64,000 bases of DNA from Akkermansiaceae bacterium (GTDB taxonomy: Bacteria > Verrucomicrobiota > Verrucomicrobiia > Verrucomicrobiales > Akkermansiaceae), in NCBI GenBank assembly GCA_019634595.1, contig JAHCBC010000004.1:616535-680534 (forward strand), given 5' to 3'. The notes beneath the pieces are model-generated. The model searched no databases and was not told where the DNA came from. It was given only the letters and a program-made list of their open reading frames with translations. How positions within the stretch are numbered: the first letter of the stretch is position 1; every line of letters starts with the position of its first letter. Positions 48,221-57,358 of this stretch are shown piece after piece. The translations under genes and the position numbers were made by a program.

Positions 48221-50557
48221 TTAGTACTGGTAGTTCAGGTAGAAGTTGAACTGGCCGCCCTGGTCGGCCTCCTTGTCAGGCGAGCTGACCGGGATGGCGT
48301 AGTCGAGCGCGAGCGGCAGCGGGCTGATCGGCAGCTTGAGGCGGATGCCGACACCCACGTCGCTGTAGAGATCGGATGGGCTTGGATCCCAGCTTCCGGC
48401 ATTGACGAAGCCCATGTCATAGAAGACGGCCGCACGGACGGTCTCGACGATCGGCACGGTGTATTCCACGGAGAGGAAGCCGAGGGACTGGCCGCCGATG
48501 ACTTCACCGGTGCCACCTGCAACGTCACGCGGACCCACATCGCGGAACTCGAAGCCACGGAGGGTACGGCCACCGCCGAGGAACATCCGTTCGAAGACCG
48601 GCACATCGCCACCCCATCCATCGACGAAGGCAAGCTCACCGTTGAGGGAGAGGATGGTGTCCCACTTGAGGTTCCAGTATTTCTGCCCCTGGAGGGAGAG
48701 GGTGAAGGTTTCCACATCGCCGCCGAGTCCGGCAACGGTCAGGCCGGCGTCGAACTTGTGGCCGCTGCGTGGAAGCAAGGTGCTGTCCCGGCTGTCGTAG
48801 ATGTAGTTCGCGGACAACGCGCTGCGGAGGAAGTCGCCTTCCTCGCCGTTGAGGAGGGACACCGCGGGAACATTGTTCTCCAGGTCGATCTCCACCTGCT
48901 CGAGGCGGTATTCGAACTTGAGGGAGCTGCGGTTGCCGAGGGGTTTCCGGAGGGAGACGGCGGCACCGACGTTCGTTTGCTCGAAGTAGTCGCTGAAGTA
49001 GGTGGACTGGCGGAAGAAGAGTTCACCACCGAGCGCGAGCTGCTTGTCCATGAACCATGGCTCGACGAGCGACATGCTGAAGTCCGTCCGCTCGGAACCG
49101 AGACGGAGGTTCATCGCGAAGCGCTGGCCGCCACCGGTGAAGTTCCAAGGATTGAAGAGGTCGAAGTTGGACTGCTCCAGGTTGAGGAAGCCGACGATGC
49201 TGTCGATCGAGCTGAAACCAAGGCCGACACCGACGGAGCCGGTGGCCTTCTCCTCGACGAGGACGTTGACGTCGCGGTAGCCGGAACCGCCCGGGCTGCC
49301 GGAAGCCTGCACTTCGCTGAAGTACTGGAGGTTCTCCAGACGGGCCTTGGTGGTGTCCAGTTCCACGGAGTTGAACCAGTCACCCGGCTTGAGCGGGACT
49401 TCCCGGCGGATGACCTTGTCCTTGGTCTTGGTGTTGCCCTCGATGTTGACCTTGCCCACGCGGTAGCGGGAGCCTTCGGTGATCTTGTAGTGGATGTTGA
49501 CCCGGTTCGGGCCGGCGTCGGTGATGTGGGGATCGACCACCACGTCCGCATAGCCGCGGGATCCGTAGTAGCTGCGGATCATGGTGACGTCATCCCGCAT
49601 CTTCTTGGAGGAATAGGCGGAATTGCTGTTCAGCGTGAGCGCGGGGTAGAGTTCATCCGACTGGAAGACGGTCATCTTTCCGAAGCTGACACCGTTGACG
49701 GTGTATTTGTCGCCTTCGTTGATGTTCACCACGAGGTCCACGCGGCCATCGGAAACCGGCTCACGGGTGACATCCACCTGCACGCGGAGGTAGCCCTTGC
49801 TCTGGTAGTAGTCGGAGATGGCCTCCTGGTCGGTGTCGAGCTGGGTGGATTCGAAACGTCCGGACTTGGTGAGCCAGGAGAACCAGCCCTTTTCCTTCGT
49901 TTTCATCTCCTTGCGGAGTTCGCTGGCGGTGAAGTTGTTGTTGCCGTTGAAGCGGATCTTGCGGACCTCGTTCTTCTGGCCTTCGTCGATGACGAAAATC
50001 AGGTCGGAGGCGCCTTCGCGGGCGGTCGGCTGGGTGCGGTGGGTCACGGACACGTCCGGATAGCCGTAGCCCTGGTAATATTTCTCGATGTTCCGGCGGG
50101 CTTCCAGGATCTGCTCGTCACTGAGGGCGCTGCCGGTCTTGAGCTTGGACTCCTTCGCCAGCTTCTGGTCCTTGAAAATCGTGTTGCCGACGAAACCGAC
50201 CCCCACCAGTTCGGGACGGGTCGTCACTTCGGCGATGACCTTCACGCCCGCGCCGGATGGCTCGGCAAGGAAACGCACGTCGTCAACGAGGCCGGACGCG
50301 AAGAGCGTGCGGATATCGTTGTCCAGCCCCTCGGCGCGGTAGGTCGTTCCGGCCTTGGTGTTCATGAGGTTGCGGATGCGGGCCTCATCAACCGTCTTCG
50401 CACCGCGATACTGGATCGACAGTTCGGAAATGGTCTTTCCCTCGAAGTCCTGCGCCTTCAGCTCTCCAGCCACCGAAAGCAGCGCGAGCGAGGAATAGGC
50501 GGCGGCCCGACCAATGCGGTGGGACATCTTTTTTCGTGTCGTGTGTTTCGGACGCAT
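48221..50557 (-). CDS. bamA: Outer membrane protein assembly factor BamA
   Basis: Inserts beta-barrel proteins into the outer membrane. 778 aa. After a signal region (about residues 10-35) come POTRA domains (about 38-420: ISELSIQYRGAKTVDEARIR, VGFVGNTIFKDQKL, EVRKIRFNGNNNFTASELRK, YTVNGVSFGKMTVFQ, VGKVNIEGNTKTKDKVIRRE). A 16-stranded barrel follows (about 440-778). The lid-lock motif appears as TLRGFEFRDVGPRD (LRGF), and the C terminus ends in aromatic FYLNYQY. ATG 50557 and ATG 50527 are both possible starts. Its presence shows a diderm envelope. Divergent from the ABC-F gene; a terminator follows. Confidence 0.96.
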   Translation of the reverse strand: MRPKHTTRKKMSHRIGRAAAYSSLALLSVAGELKAQDFEGKTISELSIQYRGAKTVDEARIRNLMNTKAGTTYRAEGLDNDIRTLFASGLVDDVRFLAEPSGAGVKVIAEVTTRPELVGVGFVGNTIFKDQKLAKESKLKTGSALSDEQILEARRNIEKYYQGYGYPDVSVTHRTQPTAREGASDLIFVIDEGQKNEVRKIRFNGNNNFTASELRKEMKTKEKGWFSWLTKSGRFESTQLDTDQEAISDYYQSKGYLRVQVDVTREPVSDGRVDLVVNINEGDKYTVNGVSFGKMTVFQSDELYPALTLNSNSAYSSKKMRDDVTMIRSYYGSRGYADVVVDPHITDAGPNRVNIHYKITEGSRYRVGKVNIEGNTKTKDKVIRREVPLKPGDWFNSVELDTTKARLENLQYFSEVQASGSPGGSGYRDVNVLVEEKATGSVGVGLGFSSIDSIVGFLNLEQSNFDLFNPWNFTGGGQRFAMNLRLGSERTDFSMSLVEPWFMDKQLALGGELFFRQSTYFSDYFEQTNVGAAVSLRKPLGNRSSLKFEYRLEQVEIDLENNVPAVSLLNGEEGDFLRSALSANYIYDSRDSTLLPRSGHKFDAGLTVAGLGGDVETFTLSLQGQKYWNLKWDTILSLNGELAFVDGWGGDVPVFERMFLGGGRTLRGFEFRDVGPRDVAGGTGEVIGGQSLGFLSVEYTVPIVETVRAAVFYDMGFVNAGSWDPSPSDLYSDVGVGIRLKLPISPLPLALDYAIPVSSPDKEADQGGQFNFYLNYQY

Positions 50558-50717
50558 GTAGTGTTCTGGATGCGGTATTAAAGCCCGTCACCCCCCCTCC
50601 CCGTCAAGGTCAATAGCGGTTTCCAACAGTTAGAGCCTCCCCCGGGCGGTCCGCGCCGGATTTCCCGGAATGCGGGAATCCCTTGCCCACAGCCCTCCTC
50701 TCCACTACATCCGCCGC

Positions 50718-52355
50718 GTGCTCACGATCCACAAGCTCACCAAGACCCTCGGCGGACGCACCCTGCTCCGCGAGGCGGAAATGACCATCAACTGGGGCGA
50801 GCGCGTCGCCCTCGTCGGACCGAACGGCGCCGGCAAGTCCACCCTTTTCCGGATGATCCTCGATGAAGACCAGCCTGACGAAGGCACCATCGAGCGCGAC
50901 GAATACGCCATCACCGGCTACCTCCCACAGGAGGCGGGCGAGCCGACCGACGAAACGATCCTGGAAATCGCCATCGGCATCACACCGGAACTCATCGGCT
51001 ACCTCCGGACCATCCGCGAGGGCGAAAAGTCCGGCAACCTTTCCTCCCCGGAGTTCGCCCACGCACAGGATCAGTTCACCGCGCTGAACGGCTACCAGCT
51101 TGAGCCGAAAGCGAAGAAGATCCTCGCTGGCCTGGGTTTCAAACAGGACGACTTCGCCAAACCCGCGCGTGAATACTCCGGCGGCTGGGTCATGCGCGCC
51201 CACTTGGCGAAGCTGCTGGTGATGGAGCCGGACCTGCTCATGCTGGACGAGCCGACCAACCACCTGGATCTCATCTCCCTGCTCTGGCTCCAGCGCTACC
51301 TGCTGAACTACTCCGGAGCCATCCTCATGATCTCCCACGACCGGGACTTCATGGACTCCATCATCGAGACCGTCGTCGAGATCGACCCGGACGCCGCCGC
51401 CCTCCTTTCCTATACCGGCAACTACACCTCCTACCTGGACCAGCGGGAGAAACGGTTCGAGCAACAGACCGCCGCCTACCGGGCGCAGCAGAAGGAAATC
51501 GAAGGCCACCAGGAGTTCATCGACCGCTTCCGCCAGGTCGGCTCGAAAGCCGCGCAGGTGCAGTCCCGGATCAAGTTCCTCGAAAAACTGGAGCGGGTGG
51601 AGAAGCCGCGCACGCCGAGGAAGCCGTTCAAGTTCAACTTCCCCCAGCCGCCCCGCTCGAACCAGAAGGTCATCGAGTTGAGCCAGGTGGAACAGTCCTA
51701 TGGCGACAAGCTGATCTACAAGGGCCTCGACCTCGTCGTGGACAAGGGCGAGAAGATCGTTCTCGTCGGCCCGAACGGCGCGGGCAAGTCCACCCTGCTC
51801 AAGATCCTGGCCGGGGTCATCCCGATCAGTGGCGGCAAGCGCGAGCCGGGGTACGCGACGAAGATCGGCTACTACTCCCAGCATCGCTCCGAAGCCCTCA
51901 ATGAGGACAACACCGTGCTGGAGGAGGTCATGGCTTCCTGCACCACTCTCCGTGAGGAGGATGCACGCGCCATCCTCGGCTCGTTCCTGTTCCGCCGTGC
52001 GGATGTGGAGAAACGCTGCGGCGTCCTTTCCGGTGGTGAGAAGTCCCGCCTCAACCTGGTGAAGTTCCTGGTCGATCCGCCGAACCTCCTGCTGATGGAC
52101 GAGCCGACGACCCACCTCGACATCCTTTCCATCGACTCGCTGGTGCAGGCGCTGAAGAACTACGAAGGCACACTGGTCTTCATCTCCCACGACGTCCACT
52201 TCATCCGCACGCTGGCGGAAAGCACCTACCACATCACGCGGAACGAGAAGAATCCGGAGAAGGGCGCCCTGCTGACGAAGTACAGCGGCGGCTACGACTA
52301 CTTCCTGGAGAAATCCGGACTAAGTGATGATCGTGGCGCGGTGACGGCGTCCTGA
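50718..52355 (+). CDS. ABC-F family ATPase (ribosome-associated)
   Basis: Soluble tandem ATPase of the ABC-F class, whose members act on the ribosome during translation or confer antibiotic protection. 545 aa from GTG 50718, chosen because the protein then begins VLTIHKLTKTLGGRTLL, the usual first strand. Walker A GPNGAGKS occurs twice (first at about residues 34-41), with signatures YSGGWVMR and LSGGEKSR and Walker B LLMLDEPTNHLD and LLLMDEPTTHLD. The P-site linker region (about 230-300) is rich in Gln/Arg/Lys. No membrane domain. The subfamily (Uup-like or EttA-like) is not decided. Confidence 0.93.
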   Translation: MLTIHKLTKTLGGRTLLREAEMTINWGERVALVGPNGAGKSTLFRMILDEDQPDEGTIERDEYAITGYLPQEAGEPTDETILEIAIGITPELIGYLRTIREGEKSGNLSSPEFAHAQDQFTALNGYQLEPKAKKILAGLGFKQDDFAKPAREYSGGWVMRAHLAKLLVMEPDLLMLDEPTNHLDLISLLWLQRYLLNYSGAILMISHDRDFMDSIIETVVEIDPDAAALLSYTGNYTSYLDQREKRFEQQTAAYRAQQKEIEGHQEFIDRFRQVGSKAAQVQSRIKFLEKLERVEKPRTPRKPFKFNFPQPPRSNQKVIELSQVEQSYGDKLIYKGLDLVVDKGEKIVLVGPNGAGKSTLLKILAGVIPISGGKREPGYATKIGYYSQHRSEALNEDNTVLEEVMASCTTLREEDARAILGSFLFRRADVEKRCGVLSGGEKSRLNLVKFLVDPPNLLLMDEPTTHLDILSIDSLVQALKNYEGTLVFISHDVHFIRTLAESTYHITRNEKNPEKGALLTKYSGGYDYFLEKSGLSDDRGAVTAS

Positions 52356-52379
52356 GCGGGAGCCCGCGGCAATGAAACG

Positions 52380-52423
52380 GTGGCTGTCGCGTCCCGCGGC
52401 AGGCCGTGGCTGCGGCGTCCCGC
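52380..52423. repeat. GC-rich direct repeat after the ABC-F gene
   Basis: Two tandem copies of an 18-nt unit, GTGGCTGTCGCGTCCCGC (52380-52397) and GTGGCTGCGGCGTCCCGC (52406-52423), separated by 8 nt and differing at two positions. It occupies most of the gap between the convergent ABC-F and acetyltransferase genes. Confidence 0.6.
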
Positions 52424-52438
52424 CGAAGCATTCCATTT

Positions 52439-52936
52439 TCAACCGAGACGCTTCGTGAAAATAGAGCGTTCATCATCACTGAAACCATCCGCAAGGTAAA
52501 GGTTCCCGGCTTTTTCATTGTGGTGGTTCACTTCCAGCCGCAGCGCGTGGATGCCGCGCTGCCGCGCCCATGATTCCACCTCTCGGAATCCCTGACGCCA
52601 TTTCCCCCCACCCCGGAACTCGGGAAGGATGAAAAGTTCATCCAGCAGGACATAGCGTCCGCCGAACTCCACGCTGAAGCCCAGCGTGGCGATGAGATAC
52701 CCGGCCAGCACGCCCTCCACCCGCAGCAACCACACGCCGCCGAGATCCGGATCCGCCAGCAGGTCCACGACCGCCGAGCGGACGGACGGAGCGTCATGAT
52801 CCAGTTGTTCCTCGGAGTAGAATGCCTCCAGCAGGGGCAGCAGTTCCTCCACATCATCAGGGATGGCGTGCTGCCAGACGGAAAGCTCGGGCGTCATATG
52901 GGAATCCAACACGAGGATCGCCCCGTTTGCAGCCAC
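52439..52936 (-). CDS. GNAT-family N-acetyltransferase
   Basis: Acetyl-CoA-dependent transferase, substrate unknown. 165 aa from ATG 52936, or 152 aa from ATG 52897. AIPDDVEELLPLLEAFYSEE is the first helix, GVLAGYLIATLGFSVEFGGR and YVLLDELFILPEFRGGGKWR carry the acetyl-CoA loop (R-G-G-G-K), and LRLEVNHHNEKAGNLYLADG with the Asn/Tyr pattern completes the fold. ATG 52936 follows the nagA stop with a 3-bp gap, so it is the last gene of a nagB-nagA operon and may act on an amino sugar or cell-wall intermediate. Confidence 0.88.
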   Translation of the reverse strand: MAANGAILVLDSHMTPELSVWQHAIPDDVEELLPLLEAFYSEEQLDHDAPSVRSAVVDLLADPDLGGVWLLRVEGVLAGYLIATLGFSVEFGGRYVLLDELFILPEFRGGGKWRQGFREVESWARQRGIHALRLEVNHHNEKAGNLYLADGFSDDERSIFTKRLG

Positions 52937-52939
52937 ATT

Positions 52940-53857
52940 CTACAGGCCCAGCATGCATCCCACCCGTATCGAGCAAGCGGCAACCGCATCCTCACGCGAC
53001 CAGCCGAGGAAGCCACGCACATTTTCCACCGCACGGTCCATCGTCAGCGAAGATCCTGCGAAGGTTTCCTTGCCCGGCTCACGGACGACGCCGTCCTCCC
53101 CCACCTCCACCTCCACGTGGGCCAGCGAGTATCGGCCCGGCCCGGCACCGGCGGCGGCCATGCAGTCGGTGGTGAAGAGGACTTTTCCCGGTGGCTTCGC
53201 GCGCACGAAATTCCGCAGCACTCCGGGCGGCAGGTGGATGCCATCCGGGATGAAGACCGCCGTAAGCTCGTCCCGCGCCAGCAAGCGCTGGATCACGTTG
53301 TCATGGCGGTGCATGGTGACCGGCACACCGTTCCCCACGTGGGTGCAGAGCGTCATGCCCGCGTGTATGGCGACTTCGATGTCCGCGTCGGACGCATTGG
53401 AATGGCCGATGGCCGTCCTGACACCACGGGATGCGGCGTGCGCGATGAGTTCCGGAGAACCGCGCAGCTCCGGTGCGAGCGTGACCAGCCGCAACAGGCC
53501 GCCGGCCGCCTCTTGGAAAAGATCGAACATCCGCAGGTCCGGCGCGGACATGCGGCGGGGATCATGCGCGCCGTGATAACCCGGCTCCGGCAGCAGCCAT
53601 GGCCCCTCCAGATGGAATCCGGCAATGATTTCCCGGGCAGCGGGTGACGCCTCCCGCAGTTTCCGGAGATGTTCCAGCCGCCGGCAGAGGGCATCCGCCC
53701 GGTCTGTAATGAGGGTGAGCAGGATCTTTCCCGTGCCATGGCGGAGCAAGGCGTCCATCGCCCGCTCCAGGGCGGCGGCGTCCACATCGTCCCGCTGGAA
53801 GTCCACTCCGGCGAAGCCATTCACCTGGAGATCGAAGTAAGGTGCTGCTGACATCAT
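52940..53857 (-). CDS. nagA: N-acetylglucosamine-6-phosphate deacetylase
   Basis: Removes acetate from GlcNAc-6-phosphate. 305 aa, shorter than the usual about 380 because the N-terminal small beta-domain is largely missing: the protein starts almost directly at FDLQVNGFAGVDFQRDD. The barrel carries AGFHLEGPWLLPEPGYHGAH (metal-site Glu), AIGHSNASDADIEVAIHAGM, TLCTHVGNGVPVTMHRHDNV, and the catalytic Asp in FTTDCMAAAG. It is followed by the GNAT gene and preceded by nagB (9-bp gap), forming an amino-sugar catabolic operon. Confidence 0.9.
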   Translation of the reverse strand: MMSAAPYFDLQVNGFAGVDFQRDDVDAAALERAMDALLRHGTGKILLTLITDRADALCRRLEHLRKLREASPAAREIIAGFHLEGPWLLPEPGYHGAHDPRRMSAPDLRMFDLFQEAAGGLLRLVTLAPELRGSPELIAHAASRGVRTAIGHSNASDADIEVAIHAGMTLCTHVGNGVPVTMHRHDNVIQRLLARDELTAVFIPDGIHLPPGVLRNFVRAKPPGKVLFTTDCMAAAGAGPGRYSLAHVEVEVGEDGVVREPGKETFAGSSLTMDRAVENVRGFLGWSREDAVAACSIRVGCMLGL

Positions 53858-53866
53858 CCGGAAAAG

Positions 53867-54637
53867 TCAGTGGTCGAGCAGCGAGGCGGAGTCATCATCG
53901 AGATAGAGGAACGAATTCGTATGTCCGCGCAGCAGGGTGGCCGGACATGCCGTGCCGACCGGCCCCAGCAGGGTGTTCCTCACCGCTTCCGCTTTCCTCA
54001 CTCCGGGGACGATGCAGACCAGCATCCCGGCACGGGCGAACACGGGCAGGGTGAGGCTGAGCGCGTGGGTAGGCACCGCGTCCAGCGTGGGGAAGCAACC
54101 ATCGTTCACCTGCTGCTGACGGCAGATGGCATCCAGCTCCACTCTCTTGATCAGATGGGGATCGTTGAAATCCGCGACTGGCGGATCATTGAATGCGATG
54201 TGTCCGTTTTCACCGATGCCCATGCTGATGATGTCGATGGGCGCGGCGGAAAGCAGCGCTTCGTAACGGACACTTTCCGCAGAAGGATCCGCCTCCCCGC
54301 CGATGGGGTGGAACGCGGCCACCTCCACATGATCCAGGAAGTGCTCCCGCAGATAGCTCCGGAAGCTCTGCGGTGAATCCGCCGTGAGGCCGACATACTC
54401 GTCCATGTGGAAAATTTCGACCTTGCTCCAGACTTCCGGCGCGGAGCGCACCAGCGGGATGAGCGCGGCATAGTAGTCATCCTGCGATGGGGCGCATGCC
54501 ATCACCATGCGCGCGCCGCCCTTCTCCGCCACGATGCGGAGGATCTCCCCATGGACCTTTGCGGCGGCGGCCGTGCCCATCTCCTTCCGGTTGAAATGGA
54601 TGAAGACTGCGGGCTGGGCGAGTGGGTTGGCGGACAT
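53867..54637 (-). CDS. nagB: Glucosamine-6-phosphate deaminase
   Basis: Converts GlcN-6-phosphate to fructose-6-phosphate and ammonia. 256 aa from ATG 54637 (an in-frame ATG at 54664 adds nine residues). ARMVMACAPSQDDYYAALIP is the phosphate-binding strand (Ser/Gln variant of the usual TGxTP), FHMDEYVGL holds the proton-acceptor Asp, and SMGIGENGHIAFNDP is the lid motif. The altered phosphate loop places it in the NagB-like/6-phosphogluconolactonase clade, so closely related sugar-phosphate substrates are conceivable. Upstream of nagA. Confidence 0.87.
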   Translation of the reverse strand: MSANPLAQPAVFIHFNRKEMGTAAAAKVHGEILRIVAEKGGARMVMACAPSQDDYYAALIPLVRSAPEVWSKVEIFHMDEYVGLTADSPQSFRSYLREHFLDHVEVAAFHPIGGEADPSAESVRYEALLSAAPIDIISMGIGENGHIAFNDPPVADFNDPHLIKRVELDAICRQQQVNDGCFPTLDAVPTHALSLTLPVFARAGMLVCIVPGVRKAEAVRNTLLGPVGTACPATLLRGHTNSFLYLDDDSASLLDH

Positions 54638-54754
54638 GGTCAGGAGTTTCTGGCTTCTCCCCATCCATACGTGACCCGCTTCTCTCCGTCTATCGGCGTA
54701 TGCCTCCGGATGGGTCCGCTTTTCCTTTCAAATATGCTGCTTTTCCGACGTCGG

Positions 54755-55615
54755 TCATCCGGCCACGGTCGCCACCTTCAGGTGCAGGTGAATGACATCA
54801 TTCACTACATGCTGGCCCAGCCTGGAGAAGAACCTGCCGGAACCGTAGATGGAACCCCACTGCGTGCGATCGAAATCCACCATCGCCTGCGCGACGTATG
54901 AGCCGTCGTCCTTCCGCGCGACGAGCGCGTCGAAGGAAACGGGCACCGTCTTTCCGCGCAGCGTGAGGTTCCCCGTGATGCGATGGTTCGGGAGGCCATC
55001 GCTGACACCATCGATGGGGTTCGTTGAAACCACCGTGAACACAGCCACCGGATGCTCCCCGATGCTGAAGAAATCATTGCTCCGCAAATGATCGACCAGC
55101 ATGCGGTTCATCGCCGAGTCCGAAAGGTCGGTGCAGGCCAGCGATTCCATGTCCACATGGATCTCCCCGGCCACCAGCTTTCCATCCCGGATCTCCAAAG
55201 AGCCGTCCTTCAGTTTCAGTGAGCCGGTGTGGAAGTTGAAAAGGTTCCTGCCCGTCCAGTGGATGAAACTCGCCCCCGGATCGACAGCCAGCTTTCCCTC
55301 CGATGAAGCGGCGGCATCCCCCTTCCCCTCCGGCGTGCCGCCGTCGGCCTTCCATTTCTCCAGACCACCGGGCATCACGGAGACGTTGGTGTAACCCGCC
55401 TCCTCCAGCCGCCCGACGGCGACCTCCGCCTCCTTCGTGGAGTCACAGTATCCGCAAACGGTGAGTGCGGTGCCCGTGTCCGGAAACGCCGCCTTCACCT
55501 TGTCGATGAACGCGGTTTCATAGACGCAGAGATTCACCGCACCCGGAACATGCTCCGCATCGTAGGAGTCCGCGGAGAGGATGTCGATCAGCGTGGAGGA
55601 AGGAGAAGAAGCCAT
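54755..55615 (-). CDS. Rhodanese-YceI fusion protein
   Basis: 286 aa with two domains. The N-terminal rhodanese-like domain (about residues 5-92) has IDILSADSYDAEHVPGAVNL, the thiol loop VCGYCDSTKEAEVAVGRLEE (Cys present) and VMPGGLEKWKADGG. The C-terminal YceI-like lipocalin domain (about 105-285) has ASFIHWTGRNLFNFHTGSLK, HVDMESLACTDL, LRSNDFFSIGEHPVAVFTVV and VDFDRTQWGSIYGSGRFFSR. No signal peptide is visible, although YceI proteins are usually periplasmic and bind polyisoprenoids. The fusion suggests a cytoplasmic sulfur- or lipid-related role, unproven. Monocistronic. Confidence 0.85.
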   Translation of the reverse strand: MASSPSSTLIDILSADSYDAEHVPGAVNLCVYETAFIDKVKAAFPDTGTALTVCGYCDSTKEAEVAVGRLEEAGYTNVSVMPGGLEKWKADGGTPEGKGDAAASSEGKLAVDPGASFIHWTGRNLFNFHTGSLKLKDGSLEIRDGKLVAGEIHVDMESLACTDLSDSAMNRMLVDHLRSNDFFSIGEHPVAVFTVVSTNPIDGVSDGLPNHRITGNLTLRGKTVPVSFDALVARKDDGSYVAQAMVDFDRTQWGSIYGSGRFFSRLGQHVVNDVIHLHLKVATVAG

Positions 55616-55668
55616 GCTCCCGATCTAACACGGCTGCGGAGCGGATGCAACTTGGGGGGGAGGAGGCC

Positions 55669-55849
55669 TGGCAGGGATGCCACTCCGTGGCGTCCGGCTG
55701 GGGAGATGATACCCGCCTGGCAATATCGGTTCATCAAAGAACGTCAACGGACACGGCGGCATTACCCATGATGCCGTGGTGTGAATGGCGGGGTTTCACC
55801 TGCGGATGTTGTCGCCCCCACCGGACGCCACGGAGTGGCATCCCTGCCA
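55669..55849. repeat. Element with 29-bp perfect terminal inverted repeats
   Basis: TGGCAGGGATGCCACTCCGT followed by GGCGTCCGG at 55669-55697 is exactly complementary to 55821-55849; similarity extends inward to about 48 bp with mismatches. The 123-nt centre has no coding capacity. It fills the gap between the rhodanese-YceI and ada-alkA genes. The structure resembles a MITE or an extended palindromic repeat. Confidence 0.75.
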
Positions 55850-55865
55850 ACGTGTTCACCCGCCG

Positions 55866-57323
55866 CTACCCCAGCGACCGCCACAGATGCAGCACCGCAT
55901 AGCTCCGCCATGGCCGCCAGGGTTGGGAAAGCAGTTCCGCCTGCTTCGCGGTCACGCCGCCGAGGCGGTTGCGCACGGCGATATCTTCCTTTGGGAACGC
56001 GTCCGGCCAGCGCAATGCGCGCATGGCGATGTAATGTGCCGTCCACGGGCCGATGCCCGGGAGCGCCTCCAGGCTGCGGATGGTGGCGTCCGGATCGCTC
56101 CCCGGCTCCAAGGACAACGCGCCGGAGCGGAACGCCTGTGCCAGGGCGAGGATGCACCGCGACCGCGCGCTGACGATGCCCAGCCGGGCGACATCATCCA
56201 CCGTGGTGGCGGCCACCTTTTCCGCCTGCGGCGAAAGGCGCGTCAGCTCCGGGAAGGGTGTCACGATTTTCTCCCCGAACGCTGCGGCAAACCTCCCCGC
56301 GATGGTGGTGGCGGCGCGCACGGTGATCTGCTGTCCGAGGATGGCACGCACCACCATCTCGAAGCCATCGAAGGCACCCGGCACGCGCAGGCCGGGATTC
56401 CCCCTCACCGCACCCCCCAGCACCGGGTCCTTCCCCAGATGGGCGGAGATGAGGTCCGGCCTCGCGACGAGGTCGAAGACATTGCGCAGCCGCCCCAGCA
56501 ACGCGGGCAGCACCGGGACCAGGGAATGGCTGAACTCCACCGCCAGCGCGTGCTTCCGCACCGCATGCGTGACACTGATCCATCCCGTATGCCCGCCGAT
56601 GCGGACGGTCCGCAGGTAGGCATCCTCCGCCACCCATTCCACGTCCTTCATCATGCGTCCACGGAGGAAGTCGAGGATGCCTTCCCAATCGTAAGGCGGC
56701 CGGTAGGTCAGCAGCAACGTGGAGGTATCCCCGTGGGCGGCGGCCTTCGCCCCTCCGCCCGCCGCTTCTTTCCGCAGTCGTCCCGGGGGCATCTTGTAGT
56801 GCGTGACGAAAGCATCATTGAACCGGCGCAGGCTTGCGAAGCCGCTGGCAAAGGCCACATCGATCACCGGCAGCTTCGTCTCGGTCAGCAGTTGCTTCGC
56901 CAGCAGCAGCCGCCGCGTCTGGATCAGCTCGATGGGTGAAACGCCGAGTTCCGCCTGCACGATCCGCCGCAGGTGCCGCGAACTCATCCCCAGTCCGGCG
57001 GCGATCTCCTCCAGCCCCGCCTCGTCGCTGTCGCCCAGGCCTTCCCCGATCCGCTGGACGATGAGATGGGCGATCCGGTGCGCTTTGTCCACCGGAGCAT
57101 TCCCCGGTGCCAGCTCCGGACGGCAGCGCAGGCAAGGACGGAAGCCCGCCTTCTCCGCCGCCTCCGCACTGGCATGGAAGCGGCAGTTCTTCCGCGCAGG
57201 GGTTTTCGCCGGACATACGGGGCGGCAATAGATGCCCGTGGAGGTCACCCCGACAAAGAACACGCCGTCGAACCGGGCATCATGGGAGGCCAGCGCTTGA
57301 TAGGCGGCATCGTCATCGATCAT
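55866..57323 (-). CDS. Ada-type metal-binding/AraC/AlkA fusion (3-methyladenine DNA glycosylase with regulator domains)
   Basis: Senses methyl phosphotriesters and excises alkylated bases. 485 aa. Domain 1 (about residues 20-75) is Ada-like: FVGVTSTGIYCRPVCPAKTP and FRPCLRCRPE give the four zinc-binding/methyl-accepting cysteines. Domain 2 is an AraC HTH (about 80-185: GLEEIAAGLGMSSRHLRRIV, DVAFASGFASLRRFNDAF). Domain 3 is AlkA (about 200-480): LGQQITVRAATTIAGRF, LEALPGIGPWTAHYIAMRAL with HhH, and DAFPKEDIAVRN containing the catalytic Asp. It lacks the Ogt domain of E. coli Ada; ogt lies divergently next door. ATG 57323 is chosen over ATG 57467, which would read through the inverted repeat. 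Confidence 0.9.
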   Translation of the reverse strand: MIDDDAAYQALASHDARFDGVFFVGVTSTGIYCRPVCPAKTPARKNCRFHASAEAAEKAGFRPCLRCRPELAPGNAPVDKAHRIAHLIVQRIGEGLGDSDEAGLEEIAAGLGMSSRHLRRIVQAELGVSPIELIQTRRLLLAKQLLTETKLPVIDVAFASGFASLRRFNDAFVTHYKMPPGRLRKEAAGGGAKAAAHGDTSTLLLTYRPPYDWEGILDFLRGRMMKDVEWVAEDAYLRTVRIGGHTGWISVTHAVRKHALAVEFSHSLVPVLPALLGRLRNVFDLVARPDLISAHLGKDPVLGGAVRGNPGLRVPGAFDGFEMVVRAILGQQITVRAATTIAGRFAAAFGEKIVTPFPELTRLSPQAEKVAATTVDDVARLGIVSARSRCILALAQAFRSGALSLEPGSDPDATIRSLEALPGIGPWTAHYIAMRALRWPDAFPKEDIAVRNRLGGVTAKQAELLSQPWRPWRSYAVLHLWRSLG

Positions 57324-57358
57324 GCTGCGACGGTAGCCCATTCCGCGGCAGATACTCG

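Noticed and set aside
48758..50581. 607-codon open frame opposite bamA
   Set aside because: Antisense to a confident BamA gene; lacks signal peptide, domains or plausible start context.
50610..52232. 540-codon minus-strand open frame opposite the ABC-F ATPase
   Set aside because: Antisense to two intact ATPase cassettes; no family resemblance.
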